Source: Boswellia sacra
Taxonomy: Eukaryota > Streptophyta > Magnoliopsida > Sapindales > Burseraceae
NCBI GenBank assembly: GCA_013180625.2
Contig: SNVD02013655.1
Coordinates: 1 to 64,000, forward strand
Direction of reading: 5' to 3'
DNA: 64,000 nucleotides
The position numbers were made by a program, and so were the translations under genes. Positions 1 through 10,598 of this stretch are shown in pieces; positions within the stretch are counted from its first letter, which is position 1, and every line of letters starts with the position of its first letter. A model generated the notes under the pieces. That model worked only from the letters and a program-made list of their open reading frames with translations, did no database searches and was not told where the DNA came from.

Positions 1-15
1 CAAGTATCCAAAGAA

Positions 16-453
16 ATGGAGGAAGCTATGGCATGCTTAGATGAGACTATAGCTATAATCACAAACAGGTATGATGTTTCGTACATTGAATTGCCTTTAT
101 CTAATGAGACACTTCTTCCTTCTGTGATGAAAGCCAATACCTTGGAGCTTAAGCTACTTCCAGATTATTTGAGCCATGTGTTTTTGGGTGACAAAGATCC
201 TTTGCTAGTTACAATAGAAATGGGCCTTGCACCACTGCAAGAAGAGAAACGCGTTCGAGTACTTAGAGTTCACAAAACAGCTATTAAGTGGACGATTGCT
301 AATATCCAAGGCCCAGCCATATGTTTGCACCATTTCTTGTTGGAAGAAGGATCCAAGCCCACTAGAGAAGCACGCAGAGATTTGACACCCTCTCCCATGA
401 TAACACACGGTCGTCTGAGGACGTGTTTGGTTAAACCAAAGCTCTTATTGTGA
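16..453 (+). pseudogene. gypsy pol remnant (protease-reverse transcriptase linker and RT start)
   Basis: The first 120 or so residues of this 145-codon frame have the look of the linker before the RT domain in Athila/Tat-type pol: an ELKLLPDYLSHVFLG motif, then a stretch about a host-like HKTAIKWTIANIQG motif, and a LLEEGSKPTREARRDL motif that normally leads into the RT palm. The RT core never follows. At about 385-450 the sequence instead switches to what looks like the end-of-pol/3' untranslated segment (AAGCTCTTATTGTGAGCAAC), so the RT, RNase H and integrase have been deleted. The frame is open from its ATG but the protein cannot be active. Family assignment is from motif recognition, not alignment. 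Confidence 0.7.
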
Positions 454-454
454 G

Positions 455-771
455 CAACCCAATGTTTTTTGCAAAATAAATTAAAAAGAAGAAAAGAAAA
501 ATAAAATGAGGTAATAATGATCGATTTTTGTGTCTCGAGGAGATTCCTTTCGTAGGCCATCAAATTGATCAGGTTTTATCTCTCTTTGCCATCTGTCTAA
601 TTTGTTTTTATATTTTTTACTTGTTTTTTACTTTTGTTTGTTATTGTGTTGTTCTCAGAGAACCTCTCTTTTTATGTGTTCTTTAGTTTCGTTTCTGCTC
701 TTAAATTTTCTTTCTTATCCTTTTTGTTTAATTTAAGATTATTTCGTCTTTCGAATTCATTTGTGCACAGG
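455..771. other. Non-coding gypsy internal spacer, T-rich
   Basis: T-rich sequence following the collapsed pol end. No open frame with recognisable similarity. A short plus-strand frame starting at 634 is low-complexity (Phe/Leu/Ser) until it runs into the second pol fragment. Confidence 0.5.
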
Positions 772-867
772 CTTAAGGAAACATCCAAAGGGGAGCTGAA
801 ACCATTGCCCGAAGGTTTGAAATGTGCATATCTGGGAGAAGAACAAACTCAGTCGCATTATCGGTAA
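772..867 (+). pseudogene. Second gypsy pol fragment (pre-RT linker)
   Basis: About 31 codons ending in a TAA at 865-867 contain the motif ELKPLPEGLKCAYLGEEQT. This is the same pre-RT landmark as the ELKLLPDYLSHVFLG motif at about 150-195, but in a form closer to the usual family sequence. Two different versions of one landmark within 700 bp mean the region holds parts of two gypsy copies, or one rearranged copy. Nothing downstream of the motif is preserved. Confidence 0.6.
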
Positions 868-1695
868 TATCTCTCCTTTTCTTCTCTTCAATGGATGCTG
901 ATATCTTTCTATCGAACCTTCGTAAATATTTCCCTTCATTTCCTCAAAATGCTGTGTTTAAAATTTATAAAGTACGGATGACTAGACTTGAGGGCATGTG
1001 ATGCTCCCTATGTGCGCCTATAGGCAGCTGTTCGAGGGATATCCCGAATAGGCTTATCGAAGCCCAAGGTGAGAATTGTCCGGTTAGCCGGACATTAATC
1101 TCGCAAAATACTGCCTAGGGATCTAGGAAAGAGCTGCTACGCCAAGAGGCGAAGAGCGAAAAGGTTACAAGTATGTTATAAATGTGCTAGATGGAATTGT
1201 AACCAGACTTGTCGTTCATTAGGTTTTGTGTCCAAAAATAGAGAAGATAAATTGTCATTTATTAAGAATGGTCTGTGTAATGAGTCGCTGGATAATGTTT
1301 TATTAACTCTAGAGTCACATTCTTGTGGAATTGTTCAGCGTGAATTGCTTAATCTATGGACACAATTTCGTGATTAATTGCAGTGTTATAGTCTAGGGAA
1401 TCTGACTAAAAACGACCCTGTTTGCCAGTTTATAAGGAAACTGGATGGGAAGCAAATCCCCGACTCATAGAAGGCGTTTCAGCCGTTACTGGACGTAAAA
1501 CCAGAGGAAGATGTGAGCCACAATCACAACTACTTGTATATTTGAATGTGTGTTGTTGTTCTAGAATTTTTTTTCTTGTTTCGTTTGATCTGATTATCAA
1601 TGTTGTTTTTGTGTTGTTGTTGTTTGTTGATTTTGTTTGTTTTAATTTCAAGTTTTCTTTTTTGACAAACCAGATGACTACCCCATGATATAAGC
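868..1695 (+). other. Unassigned stretch with a Cys-rich open frame lacking ATG
   Basis: No transposon landmark is recognised here. On the plus strand, 1099-1374 is open for 92 codons without an ATG, and contains four cysteines spaced C-x2-C-x4-C-x3-C at 1174-1215, ending at TAA 1375. It may be an exon fragment of a captured host gene or chance. A second, ATG-started frame of 88 codons (1422-1688) ends in a low-complexity hydrophobic tail and is probably not a gene. Confidence 0.3.
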
Positions 1696-1890
1696 ACACG
1701 TGGAAGACAAGTGTGGAGGTTTTGTCAACCTCCGCCGAAAGTATATCTTTACTTTTCATGCTTCACGTGGGAGACAAGTGTGGTGGTTTTTTTCAAACCC
1801 CACCGAAAGTTTATCTCCATTTTTCATGCACACGTGGGAGACAAGTTTGTAGGTTTTGTCAAACCTCGCCGAAAGCATATCTCATTTTTT
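1696..1890. repeat. Three diverged tandem units, each able to form a hairpin
   Basis: The unit ACACGTGGGAGACAAGT... occurs three times (about 1696, 1763 and 1829), 66-67 bp apart. Each unit has a short inverted repeat: GGAGGTTTTGTCAACCTCC at 1715-1733, then a GGTGG...CCACC form at about 1781-1804, then AGGTTTTGTCAAACCT at about 1851-1866. Each is followed by [T]CCGCCGAAAG-like sequence and a T-rich tract. The units lie about 200 bp upstream of the LOG retrocopy. Confidence 0.65.
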
Positions 1891-2087
1891 CAAATCTTTG
1901 GGCGATAAATCTGCATCGAGCAACTCCCACCGAAATTATGTCCCCATGTGTCAAATTTGAGAGTTTTACGTGTGTATATATCCATGCTGCATATTTTGAA
2001 ATGTCATTTTATAACCTGTCTTGCACTTTATTTGCATAATACCTAACCTGCATCATTGTCTTACACAAGTTTAGAGCACTGTTAGAA

Positions 2088-2744
2088 ATGGAGAAAACAC
2101 CAATTCGGCGATTCCAAAATATATGCGTATTTTGTGGATCGCAATTTGGTAAAGATGGAGATTTTACAACAGCAGCTCTTGATCTTGGTAGGACATTAGC
2201 TGCGAGGGGTATTCATTTGATTTACGGAGGGGGTAGTCTTGGGTTAATTGGGTGTGTGTCGACAGCTGCATCCTTAGGAGGAAGCAAAGTTCTCGGCATT
2301 ATCCCTAAACCATTAGCTGTACGAGATATCGTAGGCAACCAATCAGGGACGAGTTACAGTCTCTCATACATATGCATGAGCGTCGATTTGCACATATGGA
2401 TATTAGTCCATAGCATTTAATAGCGTAACCCCGGTGGTTATGGTACATTAGAGGAGATATTTCAAATCACCTCTTGGGCACAGCTAAACATCCATCGGAA
2501 ACCTATTGGTTTGTTAAATGTCAATACTTTTTTTGATGGTTTGTTGTCTTTTCTTGATCAAGCTGTAGAAAAAAAATTTATCTCACCATCAGCGAGGCAA
2601 ATCCTTGTTACAGCTTCAACGGCAGGGGAGTTAATTGACAAACTACAAGAATTCGTCTATTCGCCTGATCCAACAACAGCTCGGATTGATTGGTTTGGAG
2701 AAGGCAATAAGAGGCGTAAACTGGATTTAACACTCCATCTGTAA
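2088..2744 (+). pseudogene. LOG-type cytokinin riboside 5'-monophosphate phosphoribohydrolase, intronless broken copy
   Basis: LOG enzymes release active cytokinin bases from the nucleotide precursors in the cytosol. The N-terminal part (2088-2347) reads ICVFCGSQFGKDGDF, then IHLIYGGGSLGLIG and KVLGIIPK, all LOG landmarks. The PGGYGTLEE nucleotide-binding motif is at 2430-2456, followed by [17 protein letters not shown] and FISPSARQI up to TAA 2742-2744. In between, the Met-His-x-Arg region is readable only in another frame (from 2348), and stops TAA 2418 and TAG 2421 interrupt the main frame, so two compensating frameshifts and stops break the gene. Total length (about 219 codons) matches a full LOG protein. 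Plant LOG genes normally have several introns; this copy has none, which points to an RNA-derived retrocopy. It lies inside the gypsy element, between pol remnants and the 3' LTR, in the same orientation. Confidence 0.85.
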
Positions 2745-4640
2745 TCTCTATTTGCTAGTTTGCTTCGTTTTTGTTTGCTTTCTTTTTATTGTGTTTATTT
2801 GAATTTTTTCATGTTATTTATTTTGAGATTTTTCAGGTTGTTTCTTTCCTCCCAGGTAATATTTTCTAATCTTGGTTTTTAGAGTGGTGGCTTAAAAAGT
2901 TTAAGTCCTCTTAAAACGCATTATGGATCTCTTTAATCTATAATGGCTGAATAAGGAGGCTAACTTTAGAGTTGTTGTTTGTGTTGTTTGTCTTTATCAG
3001 TTTCGATTAAAAAAAAATTGTGGAAAAAAGTTGAGAATGGCAGAATATGGGGTTTTCTTTAACCCTTGAAACGCATTCTCTCGACATAAATCTGTAGTTT
3101 GTTTATTTCATGTTGTTTGAAGTGTCTTGTATCTTGTTTTGTTCTTTCATAATAAAGGTATATAGGCTGGAAACCTTAAGTCTGCGGGCTACTGGTCCTA
3201 AGGATTGTTGAAATATACAATCTTGACTCAGGTGTAACAACGCCACGTACTTTTTTTCTTGCATTTTGTGGGTCGATGATAAGATAATGATTGAATTAAG
3301 AATAACTCTTGGAAATGATAAATGATGCATGGATCTGTGTGCTTGAAATGTTTATTGGTTTTCGCTTTGCTTTTGATTCCTTGCGCAACATTGAGCACTG
3401 AGCTATTATCACTGAGTTATTTGTTCACTTAGAGAAAGTTTATGTAATTTAAGTGTTTCTCCAGATTTCAATGAATTCTAGAACTTGTTTGATGGTCACT
3501 CGAGGCGAAATCCTAGACTGTGCAACATTGGGGAAATGATTTAGGCCATCTTTGGACCGTTTGAGCCTTAATAGCCAACCTTGACTGAAATGATCCCTAG
3601 TTACCCCTTTGAGCCTTTGTAAGCCTTTTTCTTTGTTAACTCACTAAAAGATTTCCTAACCTCAAATGAATTTGTTCCAAAAGTTTAACCCTTACCTATG
3701 AGCATGTAGATCATTCATAATTAAATTCTGAGCTATGTTCTGGTTTTGGGAAGTTAGAGGAGGTTGGGATGTGTCATGAGCAATGCAAGTGAGTCCTATT
3801 GTGTTGGTAAAAAAAAAAAAAAAAAGAAGCCAATCTGTACTTATCGTCCACATACTTACACATTGAGGACAATGTGTTGTTTAAGTGTGGGGGAGGGGAA
3901 GTGTAATAAAAAAAAAGAAAAAAGAAAAAAAAAAGAACAAAAAAAAGAAAAAAAAAAGAACAAAAGAAGAAGAATAAGAGATCTATACCCTTAAGTGTTC
4001 TTGAAAAGAATGAAACAACAAAGTGTGGGGGTGTAGTTTTCTTTTGTTTTCTGCAAAAAAAAAAAAAAAGATTGAGTGTTCTAAATAAGTATGGGGGAGT
4101 AACCTGGTGAATTGAAATGTTGTGTTATAGGGTTGAGCTCTACATAGTCTTGAATGATTTATGTGTTTGTGGGTGATTTGAGCCAAATTATTATCCTTTA
4201 TCATACCTTCACCCAAGCCAAACGTTACAAGCTTAATAAAGTCCTACTTGATCCTTGGTGTTGTGCATGTCTACATTAGTGGAGAGTGACTTGAAAAGCA
4301 GGCCTATGGAGTTCATTTATACACACATCTTCAATATTAAATATGATTCATTTTTATGCATAAACTCATCTGGGTTACAAGTGATTAGGTGAGAATGGCT
4401 CTACACACACACACTTGAGGAATTGAAGTGAAGCGAAACTGATCTTTGGGATGAAATTCTTGATCAAGTGCATTATTTTGAAGTTTTCCTTGGGTTATAA
4501 TTAAGTACAATCTTTGAGGCCTATTTGCAAGATGAAGCATTTGTGTGTTTTAATTTTTTTGTTGATTCTGTTTCGGTTTAGTTTTATTTCATATTGTCGT
4601 AGTTGCTCGAGGACTAGCAAAGTCTAAGTGTGGGGGAATT
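2745..4640. other. Non-coding gypsy spacer up to the 3' polypurine tract
   Basis: No credible gene. The right part holds A-rich tracts (3811-3826, 3908-3975, 4056-4069) and a series of polypurine-tract-like G runs: AAGTGTGGGGGAGGGG near 3884, AAGTGTGGGGGTG near 4020, AGTATGGGGGAG near 4087 and the functional AAGTGTGGGGGAATT just before the LTR. Repeated GTGTGGGGG motifs in this position are typical of Athila/Tat-type gypsy elements. The lysine-rich 76-codon frame at 3764-3994 is a translation of the A-rich tract. Confidence 0.6.
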
Positions 4641-6051
4641 TGATAAGTGTCTATTTATATATCATTTTCATATCAATTCGTCCATGTTTCTTTGCTATAT
4701 TCCTTGGTATTTTTATGTTTTTGTGTGGTTTTGATGTTTGTAGGAGTTTTGGAGCAACTTGCACAAAAATGGAGTAAAACCCTTCATTTTCACCTCTGCT
4801 AGTCAACCATCTTCTCGGATTTAATTGTATTGATATACAATGAACCCGATGACATATCATATACCGTTGAAAAGCTCTCGAAGTCTACTTTTTGGAGAAA
4901 TTTACGGTTTATGAATCCATTCAGTGTACCGAAAGTTGTAATCAAAACAGTGTGAGAAGTGTAGAAATGTAATTCCACACATCACTGTAGCATGTATAAT
5001 ACGGGACACTGTAGCACGTTACTGTAGCAGAGTATTTAAACACATTTTAGGGTTTTATTTCATAACTTGAAGAGGGGAGAACGTGGTGGAGGCTGCAGCT
5101 CTGGAATTCTTTCATCTCTTGGAGTTCTTGAAGGAGAAAGGAAGCTTGGAAAGAGGAAGAACTACAATCCAAAGAGAATTACATCAAATTTGCTAAGTTT
5201 TTCCCTTCCCTTTCATTTTCTGGAATGTCTCCATGTTGTATTGTATTTACCACGTTCTTAAACATGTGTAACTGAATCTGAATTGGTTGAGGGTGATTTC
5301 AAAGCCCCTGATATGGGTTTTGTAAGTTGATTGTGTAAGGAATTGTTATCCAATTCTCTAATTGAAGTTGCTTGTATTTTCCCATGTTAATGCTTATGAT
5401 TGCTTGCTGATTGTATTTGAGTGGCCAACTGAATATAATCTGGTTGTTGTCTATTGCTAGACTAGAAATCTTGATCCGTAATTGTCTTGAATTTCTAATC
5501 ATTAGTAGCAAAATTGTGATCAGAGATTGCAATTGGAGAATACAACCTAAGTTAAATAATCCGAGCTTGTGTGTTTATTGCTTAGATCAACCTATCTTTC
5601 TTATCGTAATGCATCCATTGAATTAAATTTAGAGAGCTTGTTCTAGGTTGTTTAATGGATAGAGATTAAATAAAGAGCCTGTTTTATTTAACAACAAAGT
5701 AAGGAAAGATTGGGATAACAGAGCTTGTTGTTATCTACGGTTGATAATTTCAATGGTGTAATTGGATGACAATTCTGTGATTAATTCGCAAATCCATATC
5801 TTGTGGTAGAGAATAATCCCTTAACCAGATTTCTTTCATTGTGTATCTCTCAATTGATTTAACTTTGCATTGTATTATTCTTCATTTGCTTTCGATTTGA
5901 GTTTAGTTAATCAATCAACAAAACCCCCCATTTATTCTGTTTTCGCTTTCGAATAACAAATTCAATTAGAATCAATCCTCGTGGGAACGATATCTTACTC
6001 ATCACTTTATTACTTGTGCGACTAGTATACTTGCTAGTTTTGAACGCATCA
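4641..6051 (+). repeat. 3' LTR of the gypsy element (1411 bp)
   Basis: Starts TGATAAGTG immediately after the polypurine tract and ends ...GAACGCATCA, giving the expected TG...CA ends. The last 110 bp contain a CCTCGTGGGAACGATAT motif and the ACTAGTATACTTGCTAG segment commonly seen at the right end of Athila/Tat LTRs. A TATA-like box (TATTTAAA) lies at 5033-5040, preceded by three ACTGTAGCA motifs. The 5' partner LTR is not in the window. Confidence 0.75.
5033..5040 (+). promoter_or_regulatory. TATA-like box of the gypsy LTR
   Basis: TATTTAAA, preceded at about 4983, 5008 and 5021 by three ACTGTAGCA repeats, sits about 390 bp into the LTR, a usual place for the U3 promoter. Inferred from position and sequence only. 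Confidence 0.5.
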
Positions 6052-6568
6052 CTAGCCCTTTTGAATTTACAGAAGAGTCAATTAATGTTTCAAAAATATT
6101 TGATTCTCTAAACAAGAACAAGGATGTAAAAATGGTTCTTCAAATGAATACTGTATGTGTTTATTTGAAAAAACAAATGAATATTCAATAAATGTCGTTA
6201 CAAAAAATGAAAATTTCATCTTAGATTTAATAGACCAAATCATTGACCTTAAAACTAAAAAGGAAATTCTCGAAAAATACATCGCTGAAACAAAAGAAAA
6301 GAAAAAAACAAATAGAACAAACAAGAGAACCTTCTGCTCATGATCTCAAATATGAGATAAATACTGTGAAAAATGAGCTAATAGCTCTAAAAAATGATGT
6401 AAAATCATTAAACAAAAGTGTTAATAATCCTGAAAGAGAAGAAAATCCTGAAATTCCTCGTATCGATGAAGGAAGCTCTTCAATAATGGAAGACCTATTA
6501 GGTCAAATACAAAAATAAAAGGGAATAATTGGATCCCTTAATAAGAAAAAGCCTATTGAAGGAACTGT
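6052..6568 (+). pseudogene. Pararetrovirus polyprotein fragment, coiled-coil region
   Basis: Overlapping open pieces (6155-6343 and 6243-6518) are rich in Lys, Glu, Asn and Leu with heptad-like spacing, including a KNELIALKNDVKSLNKSV coiled-coil segment and an acidic SIMEDLLGQIQK end. The reading frame changes at about 6300 and stops at 6516-6518, then remains readable up to the transposon insertion at 6569. Pararetroviral polyproteins carry such a coiled coil between the coat and protease regions. The link to the protease fragment at 10599 is supported by the transposon's 3-bp target duplication, which marks a clean insertion in this frame. Confidence 0.55.
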
Positions 6569-6589
6569 CACTATAAGAAAAAAAAGTTT

Positions 6590-8060
6590 TTTGTGATCAA
6601 GTTTTTTGCGACGAAAGAAAATTCGTTGCAAAAAGTGGCCTTTTTTGATAAAATTCTTATTTCGTCGCAAAGAATAGTATTTGGAGAAAATGATATTTTG
6701 CGACGAAAGTTTCGTCGCAAAATAAAACTTTTAGCGACAAATCCCTATTTTGTTGCAAAAAAAACTTGCAAGTCTTGTTGTTGAAAACCTTTAGCGATAG
6801 AAGAAAATCATTTGTGACAAAAATTTCATCACAAAAGGTCTCATATTGTGGTGAAATTTTCACAGCAAAAGGTTAGCCAATTTTCTAATTTTAGAAAACC
6901 TTTTATGACCAAATTTTCATTATAATAAAGGATATTTTGTGACCAAATTTTTGTTGCAAAAGATTACTTCCACAAAAATAGCTTTCTATACTTATACGGA
7001 CAAAAAAAATCTCATAATTTTTCTGCGACAAAAATTTGGTCACAAAATATCCTCTATTGCGACGAAAATTTTATTACGAAAGGTTACAATTCTCTTTGAG
7101 AAAACCTTTTGCCATGAAAATTTTGTTGCAATACATGACATTTTATGACCAAATTTTGTCGCAAAATATTATCTCCATAAAAATAGCCTTCTAAGCTTAT
7201 GCGGACAAAACAAATCTCATAAAATTTTTTGTGACAAAAATTTGGTCACAAAATGTCATGTATTGCGATGAAATTTTTATCACAAAAGGTTAGCCAATTC
7301 TCTTTTGGAAAACCTTTTGCCATGACACTTTTGTCGCAATACATGACATTTTGTGACCAAATTTTTGTTGTAAAATATTATCTCCACAAAATAGCCTTCT
7401 AAACTTATACGGACAAAACAAATCTCATAAAATATTTTGCGACAAATATTTCGTCACAAAATGCCATGTATTGCAATGAAATTTTCGTCATGAAAGGTTA
7501 GCCAATTCTTTTTTGGAAAACCTTTTGCTAAGATACTTGGCTAATTATAAATTAATAAATAAATTTATAGTTATCCAAGTCTAAGTATGGTTAATTTAAA
7601 TATTTTTTTAATTTTAGATTTAGATTTTAATTTTCATATTGGTAAACATTTTATAACAAATTAGAGACTCTTTTCTATTTCAATTTTTTTGAAGACTTTT
7701 AGCGACAAAAATTTCGTCGCAAAAGGTTAACATTTTGTTGCAAAGAGGCTATTTCACGATGAACTTATGTCATTGCAAAAGATTGTTATTTTTTTAGACT
7801 TTAGTGACCAGTTCAAAATTCGTTGCAAAATGGGGTCTTTAGCGACGAAAGTTAAATCTAAATTCGTCGTAGAAAATAAATTTTAGGTGTACTTTTTTCA
7901 TCTTATGAAATTTAAAAAATTTCAAATCTTTAGCGACAAAAATTTTGTCACTAAAGACCAAAATTTCATCACAAAAAAAATATTTTTAGCTAGACTTTAC
8001 CCGCTCCAATTTATTTCATACTTTTTAAATTCTTTTGCAACAAAATTTTTGGTCGCTATA
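6590..8060. repeat. Left subterminal array of GCGACGAAA / TTTCGTCGC palindromes
   Basis: Dozens of decayed copies of TTTTGCGACGAAA and its complement occur in both orientations, for example 6699-6722, where GCGACGAAAGTTTCGTCGC forms a near-perfect palindrome. Longer units of about 210 bp also recur (about 6940, 7150 and 7360), each with a CTTATACGGACAAAA-type segment. Subterminal repeats like these are the usual transposase-binding regions of CACTA elements. Confidence 0.75.
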
Positions 8061-8321
8061 GGTCCAAGTTTCATCGTAAAAGATCAGGGCCTTTATTATA
8101 TATACATCACTTAATTCTTTAGATTATTTCATTTTCTTCCATCCCTTCCAATTCCCTACTTCATTTTCATTTTCTTCCATCTCTTCAAATTATCTACTTC
8201 TTTTCTTCCCCTAACACTGTTATCTAAGGTAAAAACTCTTGCTCTTTTTTTTTTCTTTTCTGTTGTAATATATTTACTTTACAAGAGTAATATATTTTTT
8301 TATTTTTTAATTGTCAATTAA

Positions 8322-9255
8322 TGTTGGTTCTAGACGTGGCATGTGCATTGCATGAATGATTTGTCATCATGTGATAAAAACATGAAATATGGATAAACAT
8401 TAAATATGGATATTTTCTTAATCTCATTTATTTTATATAGATGTTTTGTATTAGGAGAATTTTAGTTAAATAGGAATAAGTTTGGATTTGGTATCCTAGT
8501 TGAAATAGGAAGTTTATAGTTGCATTAATTATCTCTTTAGATTAGGATACAGTATCTTGTATCCTAATTAGAATAGGAGAATATTTGATTGTCCTAAGTT
8601 TAATTATATATCTTCCTATTTTATTTCTCCTAATCCTAATATGATTTCGATTAGAATTTTTACAGGATTTTTAGGAGATTTCGTCCAGGCATATCACTAT
8701 ATATACAGAGTTATTTCTACATAACGGAGGATGCTATGTGGTGTGTTGTGTGAGTTGAGATTCAAGACATTCAAGACATTCAACGCAAATTGAGAGAGAG
8801 CAATCAAGAGAAAGTTTGAGTGCGTTTTTATTTGTTTTTCATGTCTTGTGTAAAGCTTTAGGCTTTGGTTAATTGTTATAGGTCATGTGAGCTTAAGGGA
8901 GTTGAGTAATCACATGTGTCTATACCAGTTACAGTTACGGGTGTTATGTTATTCTTAACAGCGTGTTGTTAAGATAATCGTGATAGAAAGAGCAACATCA
9001 GAAGAGTGTGTGAAGGACTATGGTTGTGATCGGGGTTGATCAAGTTTACATAAATTAGGTTAGTGAGTGAGTGGGTGTCTACCACTGTAAAGAGTCCTAA
9101 GTCGAGTGTAAACACATACAACATAGTGGATTGCAACTCTTGTTACCCGTGGATATAGGTTGGTTATAACCGAACCACGTAAAATTCCTGTTCCGATTTA
9201 CATTACAGTTTTCTGTTATATTTTTCATAACTTCCAAACGCTGCAAAACCCAACA
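8322..9255 (+). mobile_element. Solo LTR of a Ty1/copia element (TSD ATTAA)
   Basis: A 934-bp block starts TGTTGGTTCTAG and ends AAAACCCAACA, giving TGTTGG...CCAACA inverted ends. It is flanked by a perfect 5-bp duplication, ATTAA at 8317-8321 and 9256-9260. The right part has GAACCACGTAAAATTCC, common in the R/U5 part of plant copia LTRs. There is no primer binding site or pol next to it, so it is a solo LTR left by LTR-LTR recombination. The orientation is given by the GAACCACGTAAA motif near its right end. Confidence 0.85.
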
Positions 9256-10180
9256 ATTAATATTACACTTTTTTGTTTGATAGGTATTTTAGAAGATGGA
9301 ATGCAATTGAAGATTCTCAAGTTCTTTATTTCTTTAACATAATTTTTCTATACACTTATCTTTTTTTATACTTTAATTACTAATTAATATTTGACTTTTT
9401 TTTAATAGGCATATTTGAAGATGAGGTGTATTTGAAGACTTGAAGATTAATTCAAAGTCAAGAAACAAAAGATTTATTGGAGGATGAATGATGAGGAACG
9501 GGGTTCCTCAAATTAACAGAAAGGGAGGGAGATGTAGACAGAGGAAAGTGGAGAAATAATAGAAGAAATTTGGGGAGGAAGTAGAGTGAAAATTGAGGGA
9601 GAAATAATCTTTTTACTAAAAGATAAAAAAAAAACAATAACAACCAAATCTGAAAACAACATAACTAAAAGTTTCTATTTATAGGACCTTAAAGTATAGT
9701 TCTACTAGGAAATAAAATCCTATTAGGAAATAGAATCATAATCCTAGTTTAACTAGAAAATACCAAAATTAAATCCTAAGTAAAATAGTAAACTATTAAT
9801 TTAGGAAAATGACTCCAATTAGGATTACTCCCAATTTAGGAAGTCAAAATCCCTAATAATAGTCAAAATTCCTAATTTATTAAAATCCCTAAAATCAAAA
9901 TTATAAATTCCTAATTTATTCCTAATTTGTCCTACATCAATGAAGTTTTATGTTTTTTATTTTTTGTATTATCTTGTGTTTTTTATTTTTATTTTTTTAT
10001 GTACAACAAAGGTTCATATATTTTATTAAATTTTTGTAATTTGTTATTATTTAATAAAATTATTGTTACAAAGAATTATGTTGCGTAATGAGATACTTTT
10101 GCTCTTTTATTTTAAAATTTATAACTAATTAAAATATAAATTTTATGAAGTCTTTAAAAAAATCAATTATGTAAAAAAAG
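9256..10180. other. Interior of the CACTA-like element, unassigned
   Basis: No gene recognised. The segment 9470-9955 differs from its surroundings (a purine-rich tract, then a run of AAAATCCTAATTTA-like repeats ending TCCTACATCA) and may be a further small insertion, but no terminal repeats or target duplication could be fixed. Confidence 0.35.
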
Positions 10181-10590
10181 TTTAGGTCTTTTATGATGAA
10201 TTTTTTCCTGCGAAAGGTTGAATTTAGTGACCAAAAAAATGGTCACAAAAGGTATTTGCCATAAAAATAATTTTATTTTAAATACGATTTTTTACAAAGG
10301 TTTTGGCGACAAAATTTGAATTTGTCACAAAATATGTTCTTTTGTAATAACTTTTCTTTCATCACAAAAAGTTAACATGATGTGGTCTTTTTTATGACAA
10401 AATATTCATCGCTAAAGGCCACTTTTTGCGAAAAAAATTTCGTCTCAATTTTTTTTTTGTGACGAATCTAAAATTCGTCACAAAAAAACTTGTTACTTAG
10501 ATTTCGCGACTGGAATGCAACAAAGTTAATTTCGTTGCAAAAACTTATTGCGATGAAAATTTAATTTTTTGCAAAAAGTCATTTTTTCTA
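10180..10590. repeat. Right subterminal repeats of the CACTA-like element
   Basis: Same GTGACGAA / TTCGTCAC and GCGACAAA type motifs as the left array, in both orientations, running up to the right terminus TTTTTTCTATAGTA. Confidence 0.65.
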
Positions 10591-10598
10591 TAGTATGT

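Larger units (their letters stand above)
1..6051 (+). mobile_element. Ty3/gypsy LTR retrotransposon, 3' part (5' end outside window)
   Basis: The block runs from pol remnants at the left edge, through about 4 kb of largely non-coding DNA, to a polypurine tract (4629-4638, GTGTGGGGGA) directly before a 1.4-kb LTR starting TGATAAG. This order, the long spacer between pol and the 3' LTR, and the G-rich tract fit the Athila/Tat group of plant gypsy elements. Integrase and RNase H are missing, so internal deletions have occurred. A cytokinin-enzyme (LOG) retrocopy lies in the spacer. The 5' LTR is outside the window, so no target duplication can be tested; the five bases after the LTR are CTAGC. 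The element appears inserted in pararetrovirus-derived DNA. Confidence 0.75.
6569..10595. mobile_element. Non-autonomous CACTA-like transposon (TSD TGT)
   Basis: Left end CACTATAAGAAAAAAAAG, right end ...TTTTTTCTATAGTA (last G changed to A), giving inverted termini of the CACTA type. TGT at 6566-6568 and TGT at 10596-10598 form the 3-bp target duplication. Both ends are filled with palindromic subterminal repeats of the form GCGACGAAA...TTTCGTCGC: about 1.5 kb on the left (6600-8100) and about 400 bp on the right (10180-10580). No transposase is encoded. It lies within the pararetrovirus remnant and has itself received a solo LTR. Confidence 0.8.

Noticed and set aside
3764..3994. Lysine-rich 76-codon frame
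   Set aside because: Translation of an A-rich low-complexity tract next to the gypsy polypurine tracts.
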